From: Amycolatopsis tolypomycina
Lineage (GTDB): Bacteria; Actinomycetota; Actinomycetes; Mycobacteriales; Pseudonocardiaceae
Assembly: GCF_900105945.1 (NCBI RefSeq)
Contig: NZ_FNSO01000004.1
Span: 4,278,001-4,342,000, forward strand
Direction: 5' to 3'
Length of the DNA: 64,000 nucleotides
Part shown: positions 23,833 through 32,952 of the stretch, one piece after another
How the letters are laid out: every line of letters begins with the position of its first letter
How positions within the stretch are numbered: the first letter of the stretch is position 1
The notes under the pieces: generated by a model
Database searches by the model: none
Told to the model about the DNA's origin: nothing
Seen by the model: the letters and a program-made list of their open reading frames with translations, nothing else
Program-made: the position numbers and the translations under genes

Positions 23833-23991
23833 ATGAGCGAAGCCGAGAACCGCCCCCTGACCCCCGACGCGCCGGCCCCTCCAGGCACCCCGGAGCTCGA
23901 CCTCGACGTCGAAATCCCCGAGACCGACCGGAAGGCGCCCGGCTCTCAGGACGTCGACGAGGACGCCGGCGAGATCGAACCGCCGAGCTGA
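23833..23991 (+). CDS. Small acidic protein (52 aa)
   Basis: ATG 23833 to TGA 23991, too short for routine calling. MSEAENRPLTPDAPAPPGTP then ELDLDVEIPETDRKAP and QDVDEDAGEIEPPS: 15 Asp/Glu, few basic residues, certainly disordered. It lies 41 bases after the DUF2231 gene and overlaps the 3' end of the convergent nuclease-helicase gene by 46 bases. Codon positions show the G/C bias of real genes. Function unknown. Confidence 0.45.
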   Translation: MSEAENRPLTPDAPAPPGTPELDLDVEIPETDRKAPGSQDVDEDAGEIEPPS

Positions 23992-26900
23992 CCCGCCGGC
24001 CACGGCCGCGCCCCGGTCAGCAGGCCGATCATGCCCGCGACCAGGCGCATCTGGTCGACCGTCCGGATGTCGGCCTCGACCAGCCGGGGTGAGCACACCA
24101 GCACGGCCAGCACCTGCGCGCGCGACAGCGCCACGTTCAGCCGGTTGCGCGACAACAGGAAGTCCAGGCCGCGCGGCAGGTCGACCGCCGACGACGACGT
24201 CATCGTCGCGATCACCACCGGGGCCTCCTGGCCCTGGAAGCGGTCGACCGTGCCCACCCGGACCCCCGGGTAGCCGGCTTCCTCCAGCGCCCGCGTCACG
24301 GTCCGCGCCTGCAGGTTGTAGGGCGCGACGACGAGGATGTCGTGGTCGCCCAGCGGCCGCGCCGGACCGTGGTCCGTCCACAGGCGACCGTGCACTTCGG
24401 ACACGATCCGCACGACGGCCGCGGCCTCCTCCACCGAACGGGTCGTGTTGCCCTGGTGGTCGACCTCGGCCAGGTACAGGCCCGCGTCGACGCCGTCGAT
24501 AGCGCGGTCCGCGGCCGACGGGTGGGCGTGCAGCCGTCCGGCGTAGGACAGCTTCGACACCGGCTCGCACACGGCCGGGTGCAGGCGCCGCGTCTCGTCG
24601 AGGAAGTACCCCAGCTCGGCCGGCATGATGTCGGCCTCGCCGATCAGGTGGCCCAGCGCCGACGCCTCCGCGCCCGCCGGGTGCGTGCCCTGCACGACCT
24701 GCGGCAGCTGCTGCGGGTCGCCCAGCAGCAGGACGTTGCGGGCGCACATCGACACCGCCAGCGCGTCGGCCAGCGCGAACTGGCCCGCCTCGTCGATGAT
24801 CAGCAGGTCGAACGGCTCCTCGCGGACCGCGGCGTTGGCGAACGTCCACGCCGTGCCGCCGACCAGGTGCCCGGTGTCGTGCTCGGCCCGCCACTTCACC
24901 AGCGCCGGGTTGCTCTTCGGCTGCTCCCACGGCGCGGCCGGGTCCGGCGTCTTCTTCGCGCGCTTGGCGCACGGCAGGTCGGGCGCGCTCTTCTTGGCCG
25001 CGCTGAGCACGTTCTCCACGGCCTTGTGGCTGGTGGAGGTGACCGCGACGGTCCGCCCGGCCCGCACGAGCCGGGCGATCAGCCGCCCGGCCAGGTAGGT
25101 CTTGCCCGCCCCCGGCGGCCCCTGCACGGCCAGCGCCGAGCCGTCGAGCCCCTCGACCGCGTCGATCACCGTGGCCACCAGGTCCTCGCCGGGCGGCGGC
25201 AGCGCCGCGCCGCCCCGCAGCCGCGGCGGGGTCCGCCGGAGCAGGTCGACGCCGGGGTGGCGCGGCAGCTCCGGGAGCGTGTCGACGACCAGGCGCGCGA
25301 GGTCGGCCACCGCCTCGTCCTTGGGGGACGGCCGCACCGGGCTGCCCGGCAGCACCGCGTTCGGCCGGTCGTTCGTGGTCGCGTCCGGCGGGCAGCTCTC
25401 CTCCAGCGTCAGCTCCACCGCCGACGCGGCGACGACCTTCGCGTCGCGGGCCGTGTCGCCGTAGCGCAGCCGCACGTCGTCGCCGGGGGCGAACGGGTGC
25501 GGCCGGTCGGGGTCGCACGCCAGCTGCAGCGTCCGCTTCGCCGTGCGCACCCGGCCCGCCGGCGGCACCCACTCCCCCGCCTCCAGCGCGACCGGCACGG
25601 CGCAGGTGGTGTCGACCTCGAGGTCGCCGAGCGGGGCGGCGAGCTGGCGGAAGTACTCCCACCAGGCCGGGTTCGTCTCGCGGCGGTGGTAGCCGACCGA
25701 CGCCGCCAGCAGCGCGCGGGCCCGCTCGTCGGCGGTGAACCGGCCCGGGTCGTCCGGCAGGCCGTCGAGCAGGGGGTCGACCAGCGCGGCCAGCTGCGCG
25801 GCCCGTTCGGCGCGCCGCTCGGCGGCGACGTCCTCCTCGGCCGCGCGCAGCAGCGCGTCCTCGGCGGACTCCTCCGCCGGCTCCGGGACGTCGATGCCCG
25901 CGTCGGCGCGGACGCGGTGCAGGAACTCGAACAGCCGCCGCGCGGAGACGCAGTCGTCCTCGGTGTTCTCGCCGATGCGGCGCAGCGCCTCGTCGGCGCG
26001 TTCCGGCTCACCGGACTGCGCGAACGCCAGGTACTCCTCGTACGCCTCGACGTCGGACACGGCGGTCTTCGCGCGGGCGCCGGGCTGGTAGAGCGGCTCG
26101 AGGTGGCGGATCGAGTACGACCGCTGCGACACGCGCAGCGCATTGCGCACGACCGCGTGCAGGTCGACGACCGCGCCGCTGCGCAGCAGGTGGTCGACGG
26201 TCTCCTCGCGGGTGCCGTGCACCGCCGCGAGCCGCTTGATCGCGGTGACCTCGTACGGCGCGTAGTGGTAGACGTGCGAGCCCGGGTGCTCGGCGACGCG
26301 CGCCGCGGCGAAGTCGACGAACTCCTCGAACGCGCGCCGCTCCTGGGCGCGGCTGTGCGCCCAGAACGGCGTGAACTCCCGGTCGCTCACCGCGCCGAAG
26401 AGGTACTCCAGCCCCTCCCCGGCCAGAGCGTGCGGATCGCCGGCCAGGTCGACGAACACGTCGCCCGGCGCCGGGGCCGGCAGGGCGGCCAGCTCATCCG
26501 GATCGACGATCTCGTAGGAGACCTCGCCGGTGGTGTCCTGCCGGACCTGCAGTGCGGCCTGGGCGCGCAGGGTCGCGAACGCCGTCGCGGACAGGTCCCG
26601 CGGGCGGTCGTCCGGGCCGGCGGCGGCCAGCGCGTCGATCGAGCCGAGCCCGGCGGCGACGAGCTTGCGGCGCTGGTCACCGCGCATCCCCGCGACCAGC
26701 GAGAGGTCGCGGTCGGCTTCCCGCGCGGACGCGCAGTGCTGGGCGAACCCGCAGCCGGCGCAGGCCGGGCGTTCGTCGGCCCACAGCGGGACCGGCAGCC
26801 GCGGCGGCCGTCCGGCGAGCCGGGTCCGCAGCCGGTCGACCAGCGGCCGGAAGTCCTCGACGCGCAGTGTCCGGGTGCCGCCGTCGGTCAGCCGGAGGTG

Positions 26901-27296
26901 CAGGTGCGGTCCGGCCGGCCACCCGGCGCGGCGCACGGCGTCGGCGCACGCGGTCAGCTTGACCACCGCGGCGGGCGTCGCCTGCCGGACCGGGGTCGTG
27001 TCGTGGACCTCGTAGCGGCCTTCGCCGTCCTGGACCAGAAGATCCGCCTGCGCGGCGAACTCGCCGTCGAGGAAGACGGCCCGGTGGATCACCGGCACGC
27101 CGGAGCGCAATGCCTCCTCGGTCGCCTTCGCGGCGAGCGCGAGGTCTTCGACGCCGGCGGTCTCGTGGCCGCCGGGCTCGGGCAGCGGCGCTCCCGGCAG
27201 ACCCGCGGCCAGCGCCTGGACGAGGAGGCTGCGGTGCTCGCAGTCGAGCAGGTCGGCGAGATCGGCTGGGGTGAGCATCGCCGCGAAGTCTGACAC
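23946..27296 (-). CDS. TM0106-type RecB-like nuclease fused to SF1 helicase
   Basis: 1116 aa. N-terminal RecB-like nuclease part with a cysteine cluster (CAGCGFAQHC, about residue 180) and a second nuclease/RNase H-like part (VFVDLAGDPHALAGEGLEYLFG, then HVYHYAPYE, near 270-340). From about 720 a UPF1/Dna2-like SF1 helicase: Walker A GPPGAGKT, Walker B LLIIDEAGQ (about 832), GDPQQLPQV, GTVDRFQGQEAPVV and RLNVALSRA. Whole architecture is the TM0106 family, suggesting nucleic-acid processing or repair. Monocistronic and divergent from the GH67 gene. Confidence 0.85.
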   Translation of the reverse strand: MSDFAAMLTPADLADLLDCEHRSLLVQALAAGLPGAPLPEPGGHETAGVEDLALAAKATEEALRSGVPVIHRAVFLDGEFAAQADLLVQDGEGRYEVHDTTPVRQATPAAVVKLTACADAVRRAGWPAGPHLHLRLTDGGTRTLRVEDFRPLVDRLRTRLAGRPPRLPVPLWADERPACAGCGFAQHCASAREADRDLSLVAGMRGDQRRKLVAAGLGSIDALAAAGPDDRPRDLSATAFATLRAQAALQVRQDTTGEVSYEIVDPDELAALPAPAPGDVFVDLAGDPHALAGEGLEYLFGAVSDREFTPFWAHSRAQERRAFEEFVDFAAARVAEHPGSHVYHYAPYEVTAIKRLAAVHGTREETVDHLLRSGAVVDLHAVVRNALRVSQRSYSIRHLEPLYQPGARAKTAVSDVEAYEEYLAFAQSGEPERADEALRRIGENTEDDCVSARRLFEFLHRVRADAGIDVPEPAEESAEDALLRAAEEDVAAERRAERAAQLAALVDPLLDGLPDDPGRFTADERARALLAASVGYHRRETNPAWWEYFRQLAAPLGDLEVDTTCAVPVALEAGEWVPPAGRVRTAKRTLQLACDPDRPHPFAPGDDVRLRYGDTARDAKVVAASAVELTLEESCPPDATTNDRPNAVLPGSPVRPSPKDEAVADLARLVVDTLPELPRHPGVDLLRRTPPRLRGGAALPPPGEDLVATVIDAVEGLDGSALAVQGPPGAGKTYLAGRLIARLVRAGRTVAVTSTSHKAVENVLSAAKKSAPDLPCAKRAKKTPDPAAPWEQPKSNPALVKWRAEHDTGHLVGGTAWTFANAAVREEPFDLLIIDEAGQFALADALAVSMCARNVLLLGDPQQLPQVVQGTHPAGAEASALGHLIGEADIMPAELGYFLDETRRLHPAVCEPVSKLSYAGRLHAHPSAADRAIDGVDAGLYLAEVDHQGNTTRSVEEAAAVVRIVSEVHGRLWTDHGPARPLGDHDILVVAPYNLQARTVTRALEEAGYPGVRVGTVDRFQGQEAPVVIATMTSSSAVDLPRGLDFLLSRNRLNVALSRAQVLAVLVCSPRLVEADIRTVDQMRLVAGMIGLLTGARPWPAGQLGGSISPASSSTS

Positions 27297-27372
27297 GGGC
27301 GATCATCCGGGCCGGGGCAGGCCGTCCCGACACGCCGAAACTTTCGGGATTTCCCCGGTATATCGCCAATTC

Positions 27373-27401
27373 TTGACAGCGCGGACCGAACCCCGCAATA
27401 G
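27373..27401 (+). promoter_or_regulatory. Candidate promoter of the GH67 gene
   Basis: TTGACA (27373-27378), 17-base spacer, CAATAG (27396-27401), about 45 bases before the GTG. A short dyad CCCGC-AATAGT-GCGGG overlaps the -10 and may be an operator. Confidence 0.5.
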
Positions 27402-27444
27402 TGCGGGAACCGAACTAAATACTCGTGAACACGATGGGGGCACG

Positions 27445-30030
27445 GTGTCTTCCAGCGACGAGAACGAGCAGAGCCGGTTCCGCCGGCGTTCCTTCCTGAT
27501 CGGCAGCGGGGCTGCCGTGGCCACCTCGATGTTCAGCGCCGCTCCGGCGCACGCGAGTGCGCCCGCTTTCCCGAGCGGCTACGACGGTTCCGACCTGTGG
27601 CTGCGCTACGAGCCGGTCGCCGATTCCGGCCTGCTCGCGCGGTACCGGGCCGCGCTCGGCGCGATCGTCGTGGAGAACGCCGGCGCCGCGAAGGTCCACC
27701 GCCACACCGCGAACCTGAGCATGGCACCCGGCTCCACCGAGCACCTGGTGGAAACCACCCTGGAAGCGGCGCGGGACGAGCTCGTCCGCGGTCTCGGCGG
27801 GCTGCTGGGGCGGCCCGTGCCGGTGCGGGACGGGTTCCCGGATCGCGCGGTGGTCGTCGGCACGCCGGACAGCTCGCCGCTGGTGCGCCGGCTCGTTCCC
27901 GCGCGCGACCTGGCACCGCTCGGGCGCGACGGCTACCTCATCCGCTCGCTGACACGCGGCGGGCACCGGTCGATCGTCATCGCCGCCACCACCGACCTCG
28001 CCGCGCTGTACGGCACTTTCGCCTTCCTCCGGCGGATCCAGGCCCAGCAGCCCGTCTCCGAACTTGACATTTCGTCGGTGCCGCGGATCAACCACCGGTA
28101 CCTGAACTACTGGGAGACCGAGCGCCTCTACGCCGGCAACAACCCGGCCGGCACCGGTGGGCTGAACGGCGAAAACGGCGCGATCTTCGACTTCACCGCC
28201 ACCGGCGCCTCCGCGGCGCTGAACCTGCCGGTGATCCTCGACCGGTACCTCGTGGCCGCGCGCGCGATGGCGTCCCTCGGCATCAACGGCATCACGATCA
28301 ACAACGTCAACGCCAACAGCTTCTACCTCACCCCGGCCGCGATCGAGCAGGAAGCCGCGCTGGCCGACGCGCTGCGCCCGTACGGGGTCAGGCTGGCCGT
28401 GTCCATCAACTACGCGGCCCCGACGGACGCCCGGTTCGCGCCCGACACCCTCACCCGCGAAGAGCTGGATCCCTACAGCGCCAAGTTCCGGGACTGGTGG
28501 ACGCGCCGGGCGCGGCAGCTGCAGGCCGCGATCCCCGACTTCATGGGGTTCACCGTCAAGGCGAACTCCGAAGGCCAGCCGGGCCCGCAGGACCTCGGCT
28601 ACGACCACGGCGACGGCGCCAACGGCATGGCGGCGGCGGTGGCACCGCTCGGGATGCGGATCTTCTGGCGGACGTTCGTCTACAACGCCGACGTCGACGC
28701 GGACCGGCTCAAGCGCGCCTACCTCGAATTCGGCCCCATCGACGAGGAGCCGCAGCCCGACGGCACGACCGGCCGGTTCGCCGAGAACGTGTTCCTGCAG
28801 ACCAAGAACGGCCCGCTCGACTACCAGCCGCGCGAGCCCGCGAACCCGCTCTTCGGCCGGATGGAACACACGAACCAGGCCATCGAACTGCAGGTCACCC
28901 AGGAGTACACCGGGCAGAACACGATGCTGTGCTACCTCGGCCCGCTGTGGGAAGAGGTGCTGAAGTCCGACACGTACGCCACCGGCCCGGACGGCAGGCT
29001 GCTGGCCCGGCGCCTGGTCGGCCACGTCGTCGACGGCTCGGCCCAGGGCCACCCGGACACCGCCATCGTCGGCGTCGCCAACTTCGGCAACGCCGACAAC
29101 CTGACCGGGCACCACTTCGCGCAGGCGAACCTGTACGCCTTCGGCAGGCTGGCCTGGGACTGGACCCTGGACGCCCGTGGCATCGCCGAGGACTGGGTCC
29201 GGCTGACCTGGAGCAACCGCGACTTCGTCGTCCGGACGATCGCGGCGATGATGATGGGCTCGCGGGAAGCGCTGGTGAGCTACCAGACCCCGCTCGGCGT
29301 CGCGCACCAGTTCCGGTCCAGCGACCACTACGGCCCCAACCCGGCCGAGCGGCTCGCGCGGGACGACTGGAGCCCGGTGTACTACAACAAGGCCGACACC
29401 GCCGGGCTCGGCTACGACCGCTCCCCCACCGGCAGCAACTTCGTCGCGCAGTACTTCCCGGTGCTCGCGGCCCGGTACGGCGACATCGACACCGTTCCCG
29501 AGAACCTGCTGATGTGGTTCCACCACGTGCCGTGGGACCGGAAGATGCGCACCGGCCGGATCTTCTGGGACGAGCTGGTGTACCGCTACCAGACGGGCGT
29601 CCACTACGTCTCCTGGCTGCGGCAGGCCTGGGACGCGCTCGAACCGCACGTCGACGCGCGGCGCTTCGCCGAGGTGAAGGCCAAGCTCGCCGCCCACGAG
29701 GCCGACGCCGGCAGCTGGCGCGACACCTGCGTCGGCTACTGGCGGCAGTTCAGCGGCCGGGCGATCCCGACGGACGGCCCCCTCTCGCTGCGGATCGTGG
29801 TCGGCGGCCGGACGATCGGCGGGTTCGACGCCGGAGCGGCGTCGGCCACCATCCCGCTGGCCGCCGGTGCTTCGCCGAGGATCACGAAGGTCGTCCCGGC
29901 CGATCCCGCCGTGCGGTGCGAAGTCCTTTCCCAGGCGGCAGGCGTGCCCGGGCGAGCCGTCGTGCGGGCCACCGGGAAGAGCTCCTTCGGCCCGATCCTC
30001 AAGGACTACGTGTTCGACTTCACCCGCTGA
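27445..30030 (+). CDS. Tat-exported GH67 alpha-glucuronidase
   Basis: 861 aa from GTG 27445. Twin-arginine signal FRRRSFLIGSGAAVATSMFSAA with an AHA cleavage site near residue 35. GH67 signatures in order: YLNYWETERLYAGNNPAG, KANSEGQPGPQDLGYDHGDGAN cut across residue 374 (binding/catalytic Glu region), KNGPLDYQPREP near 453 (Asp) and VTQEYTGQ near 488 (Glu). It releases 4-O-methylglucuronic acid from xylo-oligosaccharides. No xylanase or transporter is adjacent. Exported GH67 is unusual, as many family members are intracellular. Confidence 0.85.
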   Translation: MSSSDENEQSRFRRRSFLIGSGAAVATSMFSAAPAHASAPAFPSGYDGSDLWLRYEPVADSGLLARYRAALGAIVVENAGAAKVHRHTANLSMAPGSTEHLVETTLEAARDELVRGLGGLLGRPVPVRDGFPDRAVVVGTPDSSPLVRRLVPARDLAPLGRDGYLIRSLTRGGHRSIVIAATTDLAALYGTFAFLRRIQAQQPVSELDISSVPRINHRYLNYWETERLYAGNNPAGTGGLNGENGAIFDFTATGASAALNLPVILDRYLVAARAMASLGINGITINNVNANSFYLTPAAIEQEAALADALRPYGVRLAVSINYAAPTDARFAPDTLTREELDPYSAKFRDWWTRRARQLQAAIPDFMGFTVKANSEGQPGPQDLGYDHGDGANGMAAAVAPLGMRIFWRTFVYNADVDADRLKRAYLEFGPIDEEPQPDGTTGRFAENVFLQTKNGPLDYQPREPANPLFGRMEHTNQAIELQVTQEYTGQNTMLCYLGPLWEEVLKSDTYATGPDGRLLARRLVGHVVDGSAQGHPDTAIVGVANFGNADNLTGHHFAQANLYAFGRLAWDWTLDARGIAEDWVRLTWSNRDFVVRTIAAMMMGSREALVSYQTPLGVAHQFRSSDHYGPNPAERLARDDWSPVYYNKADTAGLGYDRSPTGSNFVAQYFPVLAARYGDIDTVPENLLMWFHHVPWDRKMRTGRIFWDELVYRYQTGVHYVSWLRQAWDALEPHVDARRFAEVKAKLAAHEADAGSWRDTCVGYWRQFSGRAIPTDGPLSLRIVVGGRTIGGFDAGAASATIPLAAGASPRITKVVPADPAVRCEVLSQAAGVPGRAVVRATGKSSFGPILKDYVFDFTR

Positions 30031-30072
30031 AGGCTCCGGGGAACCTCCCGCCCGCCGCGTCCGTTGTCGTAG

Positions 30073-30103
30073 CCTACGGCACCGTAAGTTACGGTCGCGT
30101 AGG
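30073..30103. promoter_or_regulatory. Palindromic operator before the desaturase gene
   Basis: CCTACG-GC-ACCGTA-AGT-TACGGT-CG-CGTAGG: two nested perfect half-site pairs around a 3-base centre. It ends 17 bases before the ATG and would overlap the promoter or transcript start. The form suits a TetR-family dimer pair, as known for desaturase repressors; no such regulator is adjacent. Confidence 0.65.
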
Positions 30104-30119
30104 TACGGAAGGACGTTCC

Positions 30120-31061
30120 ATGCCGGTCCCCGAAACCACCCGCCTGCTGCACGAACTGGAAGGCACGGTCGAAGAGAACCTCAACCGGCACCTCGCCGTC
30201 GCCCAGGAGTGGATGCCGCACGAGTACGTCCCCTGGAGCCAGGGCCGCGACTTCGCCGAGCTGGGCGGGGAGGCGTGGGACCCCGAGCAGTCCCGGGTGA
30301 GCCCGATCGCGCGCACGGCGCTGGAGGTCAACCTGCTCACCGAGGACAACCTGCCCAGCTACCACCGCGAGATCGAGCGCGCGTTCGGCCGCGACGGCGC
30401 CTGGGGCACGTGGGTGCACCGGTGGACGGCCGAGGAGGGCCGCCACGGCATCTGCATCCGCGACTACCTGCTGGTCACCCGCGCCGTCGACCCGGTCGAG
30501 CTGGAGCGGATGCGGATGGAGACCATGCAGGCGGGCTACGACACCGGCGACAAGCCGCTGCTCAACGTCTGCGCATACGTCTCGTTCCAGGAGCTGGCCA
30601 CGCGGCTTTCGCACCGCAACACCGGCCGCTACACCCAGGACCCCCTGGCCGAGAAGCTGCTGGCCCGGGTGTCGACGGACGAGAACCTCCACATGGTGTT
30701 CTACCGCAACCTCGTCAAGGCGGCACTGGAGATCTCGCCGGACGCCATGATGCGCGCGATCACCGACGAGGTGCTGAACTTCGCGATGCCGGGCGCGGTC
30801 ATCCCGAGCTTCCAGCGCAAGGCGGCGCTGATGGCCAAGGCGGGCATCTACGACCTGCGCATCCACCACGACGACGTCGTCCAGCCGCTGCTGCGGTACT
30901 GGAAGGTCTTCGACCTGACCGGCCTCGGCGCGGTCGGCGAAGCCGCGCGGGAGGAGCTCGCCACGTTCATCAAGGGGCTCGACACGCAGGCGTCGAGGTT
31001 CGAGGAACGCCGGGACGCCGCCGCCGCGCGCCGGGCCGCGCGGGGCATAGTGGACCTCTGA
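30120..31061 (+). CDS. Acyl-ACP desaturase (soluble, di-iron)
   Basis: 313 aa from ATG 30120 with GGAAGGA upstream. The two di-iron motifs are visible: EEGRHG (about residue 107) and DENLHM (about 192), with EVNLLTEDNLPSYHREIERAFG ahead of the first. It introduces a double bond into acyl chains on acyl carrier protein using ferredoxin and O2. Family PF03405, usual length. The palindrome upstream suggests repression by a lipid-sensing regulator. The stop is 25 bases from the IclR start. Confidence 0.85.
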   Translation: MPVPETTRLLHELEGTVEENLNRHLAVAQEWMPHEYVPWSQGRDFAELGGEAWDPEQSRVSPIARTALEVNLLTEDNLPSYHREIERAFGRDGAWGTWVHRWTAEEGRHGICIRDYLLVTRAVDPVELERMRMETMQAGYDTGDKPLLNVCAYVSFQELATRLSHRNTGRYTQDPLAEKLLARVSTDENLHMVFYRNLVKAALEISPDAMMRAITDEVLNFAMPGAVIPSFQRKAALMAKAGIYDLRIHHDDVVQPLLRYWKVFDLTGLGAVGEAAREELATFIKGLDTQASRFEERRDAAAARRAARGIVDL

Positions 31062-31086
31062 ACCTGTGTATCCGCCGGAGGTCGCC

Positions 31087-31851
31087 GTGCCGCACCGAGG
31101 TCGCGTCCCCGGCGCCACCGGGCCGGTGCTCGGCCGCGCCCTGCGAGTCCTCGAAGCCTTCTCCCCCGACCGGCCGGCACTCCGGCTGAGCGAAGTCGCC
31201 CGGCGGAGCGGGTTGCCGGCCGCGACCGCGCACCGGCTGCTGCGGGAGTTCTGCGAGTGGGGCGCGCTGGAGCGGGACGAGGACGGCGTCTACCGGGTCG
31301 GGCTGCGGCTGTGGGAGCTGGGCTCGCTCGCGCCGCGGGGCCTGGGCCTGCGGGAACTCGCCCTGCCGTTCCTGGAGGACCTCTCGCAGATCACCCGGGA
31401 GAACGTCCAGCTCGCCGTCCGCGAAGGCGCCGAGGTCGTGTACATCGAGCGGATCGCCGGGACCGGGGCGGTGCCGGTGCTGACCCGCGTCGGCGGGCGG
31501 TTCGCGCTGACCGCGACGGGTGTCGGGCTCGTCCTGCTGGCCCACGCGCCCGCGGACGTGCAGGAGGAGGTGCTGGGCAGCCCGATCGAGCGGTACACGA
31601 GCGAGACGGTGACCGACCCGGACCGGCTGCGCCACATGCTGGCCGACGTCCGCACCCACGGGTTCTCGATCAGCGAGCGCCAGGTGACGCTCGACGCGCT
31701 CTCGGTCGGCGCGCCGATCCACGACGCGCGAGGGCAGGTCGTCGCGGCGGTCTCGCTGGTCGTGCGGCACGGGAGCGTGTCGCCGCACGCGCTCGCTCCG
31801 CTGGTCATGACCAGTGCACGCGCGATTTCGCGGGCGCTTTCCATCTTATGA
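31087..31851 (+). CDS. IclR-family transcriptional regulator
   Basis: 254 aa from GTG 31087 (GGAGG 5 bases upstream, preferred over GTG 31066). Winged helix at about residues 20-80 (ALRVLEAFSPDRPALRLSEVARRSGLPAATAHRLLREF) and IclR effector domain from about 90 (VYIERIAGTGAVPVLTRVGG; LDALSVGAPIHDARGQVVAAVSLV). Upstream of and co-directional with vanA, so it likely responds to an aromatic acid and controls the demethylase operon. Confidence 0.85.
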   Translation: MPHRGRVPGATGPVLGRALRVLEAFSPDRPALRLSEVARRSGLPAATAHRLLREFCEWGALERDEDGVYRVGLRLWELGSLAPRGLGLRELALPFLEDLSQITRENVQLAVREGAEVVYIERIAGTGAVPVLTRVGGRFALTATGVGLVLLAHAPADVQEEVLGSPIERYTSETVTDPDRLRHMLADVRTHGFSISERQVTLDALSVGAPIHDARGQVVAAVSLVVRHGSVSPHALAPLVMTSARAISRALSIL

Positions 31852-31859
31852 AATAGCCC

Positions 31860-31909
31860 TTCGTGGTGCCCGGGTCACTCCGCCACGCTGTGACCCGGCC
31901 CACCACGAA
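31860..31909. promoter_or_regulatory. Large hairpin between iclR-type gene and vanA
   Basis: TTCGTGGTG with CCGGGTCAC (31860-31878) pairs with GTGACCCGG and CACCACGAA (31890-31909), two 9-base stems with an unequal internal loop. It ends in the vanA ribosome-binding region (AAAGGA). It could terminate the IclR transcript, attenuate vanA, or act as an operator; TTTC-N8-GAAA just upstream (31840-31855) is IclR-like. Confidence 0.5.
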
Positions 31910-31920
31910 AGGACGACCCG

Positions 31921-32952
31921 ATGAGCGCCATTCCCCGCGACCAGTGGTACGTCGCCGCCTACGGCTCCGAGATCGGCACCGACCTGTTCAGCCGCACCGT
32001 CTGCGGGGAGCCGATCCTGTTCTGGCGGACCCGCGACGGGAACGTCACGGCGATGGCCGACCGGTGCGTGCACCGGCGGTTCCCGCTGTCGCAGGCGCCG
32101 TCGCGGCTGGTCGACGACCAGGTCATCTGCGGCTACCACGGGTTCACCTACGGCGTCGACGGCAAGTGCGTGGCCGTGCCGGGCCAGACCCGGGTGCCGC
32201 GGACCGCGCGGCTGACCCGGTACCCGCTGGTGGAGCAGGACTCCTTCGTCTGGGTGTTCATCGGCGACCCTTCGAAGGCCGACGCGTCACGGATTCCCCG
32301 GGCGCCCTGGCTCGCCTCGCCCGACTACACCACCGTCTGCGGGATGGAACCGCTCAAGGCGCGGTACTCGCTGCTGGTCGACAACCTGCTGGACCTGTCC
32401 CACGAGACCTACCTGCACGGCGGCTACATCGGCACCCCGGAGGTCGCCGAAACGCCGATCACGACCGAGGTCGACGAGGACGCCGGCATCGTCTACGTCT
32501 CGCGGCACATGGCCGACGCGGCCTGCCCGCCGTTCTACGCGAAGTCGACCGGCCTCGAAGGCCGCATCACGCGCTGGCAGGACATCGAGTACACGCCGCC
32601 GTGCCTGTACAAGCTGCACAGCCGCATCGCGCCGGTCGGGTCCGTGCCGAACCCCGACGGGACCGACCCGGACGCCTTCCACGTCGAGGTCGTCTACGCG
32701 ATCACGCCGGAGACCGAGCACTCGACGCACGACTTCTGGGCTGTGGCCCGGGACTTCGCGCTCGACGACGAAGGCGTTTCGGCGTTCCTGGCGGAGAACA
32801 ACCGGACCGTGGTGCTGCAGGACGTCGAAGCCCTCGACGTCCTCGAGCGGGTGATCGCCACCGAACCGGACGGCTACCAGGAGCTGTCGATCAACATCGA
32901 CACCGGCGGTCTCGCGGCCCGCCGGATGCTGCAGCGGATGGCGGCCTCGTGA
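31921..32952 (+). CDS. vanA: Rieske oxygenase, vanillate O-demethylase-like alpha subunit
   Basis: 343 aa. Rieske 2Fe-2S motif CVHRRFPLS...CGYHG (about residues 42-63, Cys-X-His...Cys-X2-His). Catalytic mononuclear iron site: DNLLDLSHETYLHGG (about 150-165), with the bridging Asp and two His. Length and sequence fit the VanA-type oxygenases that demethylate methoxy-aromatics such as vanillate. Exact substrate is not certain. First gene of a three-gene overlapping operon ending with the reductase. Confidence 0.85.
   Translation: MSAIPRDQWYVAAYGSEIGTDLFSRTVCGEPILFWRTRDGNVTAMADRCVHRRFPLSQAPSRLVDDQVICGYHGFTYGVDGKCVAVPGQTRVPRTARLTRYPLVEQDSFVWVFIGDPSKADASRIPRAPWLASPDYTTVCGMEPLKARYSLLVDNLLDLSHETYLHGGYIGTPEVAETPITTEVDEDAGIVYVSRHMADAACPPFYAKSTGLEGRITRWQDIEYTPPCLYKLHSRIAPVGSVPNPDGTDPDAFHVEVVYAITPETEHSTHDFWAVARDFALDDEGVSAFLAENNRTVVLQDVEALDVLERVIATEPDGYQELSINIDTGGLAARRMLQRMAAS

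Noticed and set aside
24342-27293. 983-codon open frame opposite the nuclease-helicase gene
   Set aside because: Arg/Gly/Ala/Val-rich mirror of a GC-rich gene; the opposite strand has full helicase motifs.
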